Assembly (NCBI GenBank): GCA_003854985.1
Contig: RQOG01000123.1
Span: 1-36,777, forward strand
DNA length: 36,777 nt
Direction: 5' to 3'
Source: Calditrichota bacterium
Lineage (GTDB): Bacteria; Calditrichota; Calditrichia; Calditrichales; Calditrichaceae
The translations under genes were made by a program, and so were the position numbers. Every line of letters starts with the position of its first letter. Positions within the stretch are counted from its first letter, which is position 1. Below the pieces are notes generated by a model. That model did no database searches. It was not told the DNA's origin and worked only from the letters and a program-made list of their open reading frames with translations. Shown here piece after piece: positions 34,295 to 36,777 of this stretch.

Positions 34295-34505
34295 ATTACA
34301 CAAAAATTAGAAAATTTCTTTTACATCTCTTAAATTTAATCCTTTATGATTAATCGGGTAAATATAAAGTTAAACATAAATAAACAGCATTTTAATTTTT
34401 TGAATTTAAAACAGAGTCATGTAAAACGGACACCGGATTAATGATAAAACCGTTCAAAGCAGAGCAAATGCTGTGACAAAAATAATCTTTACTGAAAGGA
34501 ATTAA

Positions 34506-34928
34506 ATGATGAAATCATTCAGAAAAGAATTATGGTTCAATACGCCAAACCGCAGAGATTATATAAATATTACTTCTCAGGTCGAAGAATGCCTGAAAGA
34601 ATCCGGAGTTAAAGAGGGCTTGTGTCTTGTTAACGCGATGCATATTACCGCCAGCGTATACATTAATGACGCAGAAAGCGGCTTGATTCAGGATTATGAT
34701 GACTGGCTGGAAAAACTGGCGCCCCATGCGCCTGTATCGCAGTATAGGCACAATCGTACCGGTGAAGATAACGGAGATGCGCATATAAAACGACAAATAA
34801 TGGGCCGTGAAGTAGTTGTTGCCATCACCGAAGGTCACTTTGATTTTGGGCCCTGGGAACAAATATATTACGCAGAATTTGACGGAAGACGCAGAAAACG
34901 TGTGCTGGTAAAAATTATTGGAGAATAA
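34506..34928 (+). CDS. YjbQ / UPF0047 family protein (secondary thiamine-phosphate synthase-like)
   Basis: A 140-aa cytoplasmic protein matching YjbQ in length and order: [52 protein letters not shown] and [25 protein letters not shown]. Family members have a weak thiamine-phosphate synthase activity seen in E. coli YjbQ; their main role is not settled. AAAGGA stands 5-8 nt before two adjacent ATGs. It is convergent with the following small lipoprotein gene. Confidence 0.9.
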   Translation: MMKSFRKELWFNTPNRRDYINITSQVEECLKESGVKEGLCLVNAMHITASVYINDAESGLIQDYDDWLEKLAPHAPVSQYRHNRTGEDNGDAHIKRQIMGREVVVAITEGHFDFGPWEQIYYAEFDGRRRKRVLVKIIGE

Positions 34929-34954
34929 ACCATTTGTATATGAGAATCCGGAAT

Positions 34955-35437
34955 TTACCGGCTGTTATACATTTTTAATTCGGAGCCGTTGCGGTGATAA
35001 TATTTTCCCTTAGAAGTAGTTAAATTCCCTATTGACGGACGCCTGATCCTGGTAACTGTTACAGCTTCTGCTTTTCTTCCCGGAAAATAGAAATTACCAT
35101 TTAAACATTGCATTTTTTCATCTATATCACCTTCAAACGGTATATTCATACTATCAATAAAAAACGATAGCCGGTCATTAATCAACGAAATATTTTTTAA
35201 TGAATTAAATTGTATCTGCCTGCTATTCTGAAAAAGAAACATATGACCTGACTTTTGATTGTTCTGTTCATAGAAGTGAATCATTATCGTATAGTTGCTG
35301 CCGCAAATGAAACGACCTTCCCAGAACCCGGTAATTTTACTAAACGCATTATAATCGGTTGAATGAGTGTTAGAACAATTAATAATGATCGACATAATCA
35401 TTAAAACGAACGCCAGACGGATATAGATTATATTCAT
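34955..35437 (-). CDS. Small lipoprotein-like secreted protein, unknown
   Basis: A 160-aa protein with a hydrophobic N-terminus (IRLAFVLMIMSIIINC), where Cys21 could be lipidated although the Asn before it is unusual. The rest is beta-rich: ITGFWEGRFICGSNYTIMIHFYE, SGHMFLFQNSRQIQF, DRLSFFIDSMNIPFEGDID, CLNGNFYFPGR. Repeated WxG...F strands resemble lipocalin-like 'extracellular endo' small barrels but no family is recognised. GGTGAAATTAT precedes the ATG. It is AT-rich. Confidence 0.6.
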   Translation of the reverse strand: MNIIYIRLAFVLMIMSIIINCSNTHSTDYNAFSKITGFWEGRFICGSNYTIMIHFYEQNNQKSGHMFLFQNSRQIQFNSLKNISLINDRLSFFIDSMNIPFEGDIDEKMQCLNGNFYFPGRKAEAVTVTRIRRPSIGNLTTSKGKYYHRNGSELKMYNSR

Positions 35438-35539
35438 ATAATTTCACCGTTTGATTATCATATTCGCGGTTGAAGTTATAATAGAGTACGATAAAATATT
35501 ATTTATGTTTCTAAAAGGTTTATGAAGTTTTTTATATGG

Positions 35540-35794
35540 CTATAATCTTTTTAAGGACCATACTTCGTGTCGTGTATTGTAACGAAGCAGAATGATTACA
35601 CCATTTTCCAGTTCAACTTTAAAATAATTAAATACGGGTTTTCCGGCAGTTTCACTGCCCTCATACCAGCGATCAATAATTTTTTTTACTTCATGTACAG
35701 TGCCACCGATTTCCACGGATTTAGGAATTTCTTCTGGTTTCATTCCACAATAACAATGTACATTCGCTATTTCAAAAACAATTTTTTTATTCAT
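35540..35794 (-). CDS. Small cytoplasmic protein, unknown
   Basis: An 84-aa protein without signal or membrane helix. It contains VHCYCGMKPEEIP (CxC pair at 14 and 16), a helix EVKKIIDRWYEG and a strand pair FKVELENGVIILLRYN ending EVWSLKRL. The DRW-then-FxVxxENG-RYN layout recalls small DUF6504-like proteins; that is only a resemblance. The ATG at 35794 has CCGGGA just upstream, and the gene begins 15 bases after the end of the secreted protein gene, so co-transcription is likely. Function unknown. Confidence 0.6.
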   Translation of the reverse strand: MNKKIVFEIANVHCYCGMKPEEIPKSVEIGGTVHEVKKIIDRWYEGSETAGKPVFNYFKVELENGVIILLRYNTRHEVWSLKRL

Positions 35795-35808
35795 TCCCGG
35801 ATCACCGG

Positions 35809-36777
35809 CTAAAAAGAAAGATAGTTTAAAACCGCTTTCATAAACTTTATTCTTTCTAAACCTGAAATAATAGTCTCAAACGGAAATCCTGTTACAATTA
35901 ATCCATATTTACCTTTATAGCCAATCCCGGCGCTGAAATTATTTTCCAAATAGCGGAGGAGCGTTCTGGAACCATGGATGGGATTTATGGCATCGGGAGC
36001 TTCCACCGTGTATACCGAAGGATGATAACCCGTATTAAACACCATTTTACAATTTACGGGCAAAAAGGATGAATCCGCTGAAAACACTTCGCCCTGCCTT
36101 ACGGCATGATTGGTTACCCAGTCCATTTTTAGAACCTTTTTAGAGAAAAGAACATCGGGATCAACGGGTAATTTGTTTTCATTCAGATCGGTTCCGACAT
36201 ACGCTCCGGAAATAAACATTTTACCGCCATCATTCAAATATCCGGCTATTATAGTCCGTAAAACAAGCGTGATTGTTTTATACTGATCCGTTTTACCAAT
36301 TACCTGCATCGAATCCGCATTCGGCATATACCTTTCTTCCCCGAGAATCCAGTCCACCATGTCATAATTTTCAAGCGCAATCAATCCTTTTTCAACGGCT
36401 TCGTCTGAACATGAAGCAAACGACCATCCGGACTCCTTGACGGCTTCGCCATGAACATAGATAAAATCAGAAGTATTGCCGGGAATGATTTTCGTTTCAA
36501 AATCCGCATAACTGGCGCCATGTCCCGGAGCGTCGTTATCCCGGTAGGATGATTTTTTATTAAAATCAAACTGCATCCCCGTAAAATTGATATCGTAGTG
36601 GTCCGGCACACCCTGGTCTTCCGGAAAATTATATCCCTGATAAGCATCAAAATCATGGACAGCCGGCGCGGAAACCCGGTCAAATCCGTTGACAACCAAT
36701 ACAACGCCTCTTGATCCGCTCTTGATGCAGGCTGATACAATTTCGGACGGCAAACTCAAACCGCCTTCGTTTTCCGC
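35809..36777 (-). CDS. Secreted protein C-terminus, FN3/xanthan-lyase-like (5' end beyond window)
   Basis: The frame is open to the right edge, so only the last 322 residues are seen. The first residues (ENEGGLSLPSEIVSA) read as the end of a fibronectin type III domain. A domain then begins VVLVVNGFDRVSAPAVHDFDAYQGYN and continues with GVPDHYDINFTG, FIYVHGEAVKESGWSFASCSDEAVEKG and a flavodoxin-like ending (GGKMFISGAYVGTDL, YGLIVTGFPFETI). This combination occurs in FCB proteins annotated as xanthan lyase or golvesin-related secreted proteins. Enzyme activity is not demonstrated by any motif here. A TTG at 36759 is only an internal codon. Confidence 0.75.
   Translation of the reverse strand, partial: AENEGGLSLPSEIVSACIKSGSRGVVLVVNGFDRVSAPAVHDFDAYQGYNFPEDQGVPDHYDINFTGMQFDFNKKSSYRDNDAPGHGASYADFETKIIPGNTSDFIYVHGEAVKESGWSFASCSDEAVEKGLIALENYDMVDWILGEERYMPNADSMQVIGKTDQYKTITLVLRTIIAGYLNDGGKMFISGAYVGTDLNENKLPVDPDVLFSKKVLKMDWVTNHAVRQGEVFSADSSFLPVNCKMVFNTGYHPSVYTVEAPDAINPIHGSRTLLRYLENNFSAGIGYKGKYGLIVTGFPFETIISGLERIKFMKAVLNYLSF

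Noticed and set aside
1..36777. CRISPR arrays, tRNA genes, insertion sequences, prophage or defence genes
   Set aside because: No regularly spaced repeats, no cloverleaf sequence recognised, and no transposase, integrase, nuclease-effector or methylase/restriction pair is present among the readable proteins.

Overview
The window looks like a chromosomal segment from a Gram-negative bacterium of the FCB superphylum (Calditrichota, Ignavibacteriota or a KSB1-like lineage rather than a classical Bacteroidota). This placement is an inference. It rests on the many small lipoproteins, PD40 propellers, a DUF1593/Sde0182-type protein, a FN3/xanthan-lyase-like C-terminus, and promoters shaped TTG-N20-TATATTTG. 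Clear Shine-Dalgarno sites (AGGAGG type) stand before most genes, which argues against mainstream Bacteroidota. No phage, integrase, transposase, CRISPR array, tRNA or rRNA was found.

Layout. 1-3016: tail of an unknown gene, a GC-rich inverted-repeat element, a 56-aa two-helix membrane protein with its own promoter and terminator, a Cdd1-type helix-hairpin-helix protein, and two tandem paralogous HEYAH metallopeptidase-like lipoproteins. 3245-12433 (minus): a giant cyclic beta-glucan synthase (ChvB/NdvB type, GT84 + glycoamylase-like + GH94). It is split by a single in-frame TAA into a 452-codon N-terminal part and a 2601-codon C-terminal part. 12906-16416: a GH8 glycanase lipoprotein (minus) divergent from a CE4 polysaccharide deacetylase and a PD40 lipoprotein (plus). 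16666-22437: an AT-rich FkbM methyltransferase, a DUF1593 protein, a double zinc-ribbon protein, a MATE transporter and a SAM methyltransferase, with two copies of an ~80-bp intergenic repeat. 22601-24987: three unknown envelope genes, the last carrying a discoidin-like module. 25415-28057: a hybrid histidine kinase, with a Fur-box-like palindrome and a perfect hairpin upstream. 28066-30216 (minus): an aspartase fused to a cyclic-nucleotide-binding domain, and a 56-aa acidic lipoprotein with a near-consensus promoter and a strong terminator. 30332-36777: a HAD hydrolase, cmoA-cmoB (wobble uridine 5-oxyacetate synthesis) behind a beta-helix-repeat lipoprotein, HU, a YjbQ-family protein, two small unknown proteins, and the 3' part of a large secreted protein running off the window.

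How the genes fit together. The strongest theme is envelope and extracellular polysaccharide: glucan synthase, GH8, CE4, FkbM, DUF1593 and the xanthan-lyase-like protein. Around it are housekeeping genes (HU, cmoAB, aspartase, YjbQ). The clearest anomaly is the ochre codon inside an otherwise intact ~3060-codon glucan synthase gene. No cluster is convincingly a wholly new system; the least-described units are the three-gene envelope cluster at 22.6-25.0 kb, the VNG-repeat lipoprotein next to cmoAB, and the tandem metallopeptidase lipoproteins.
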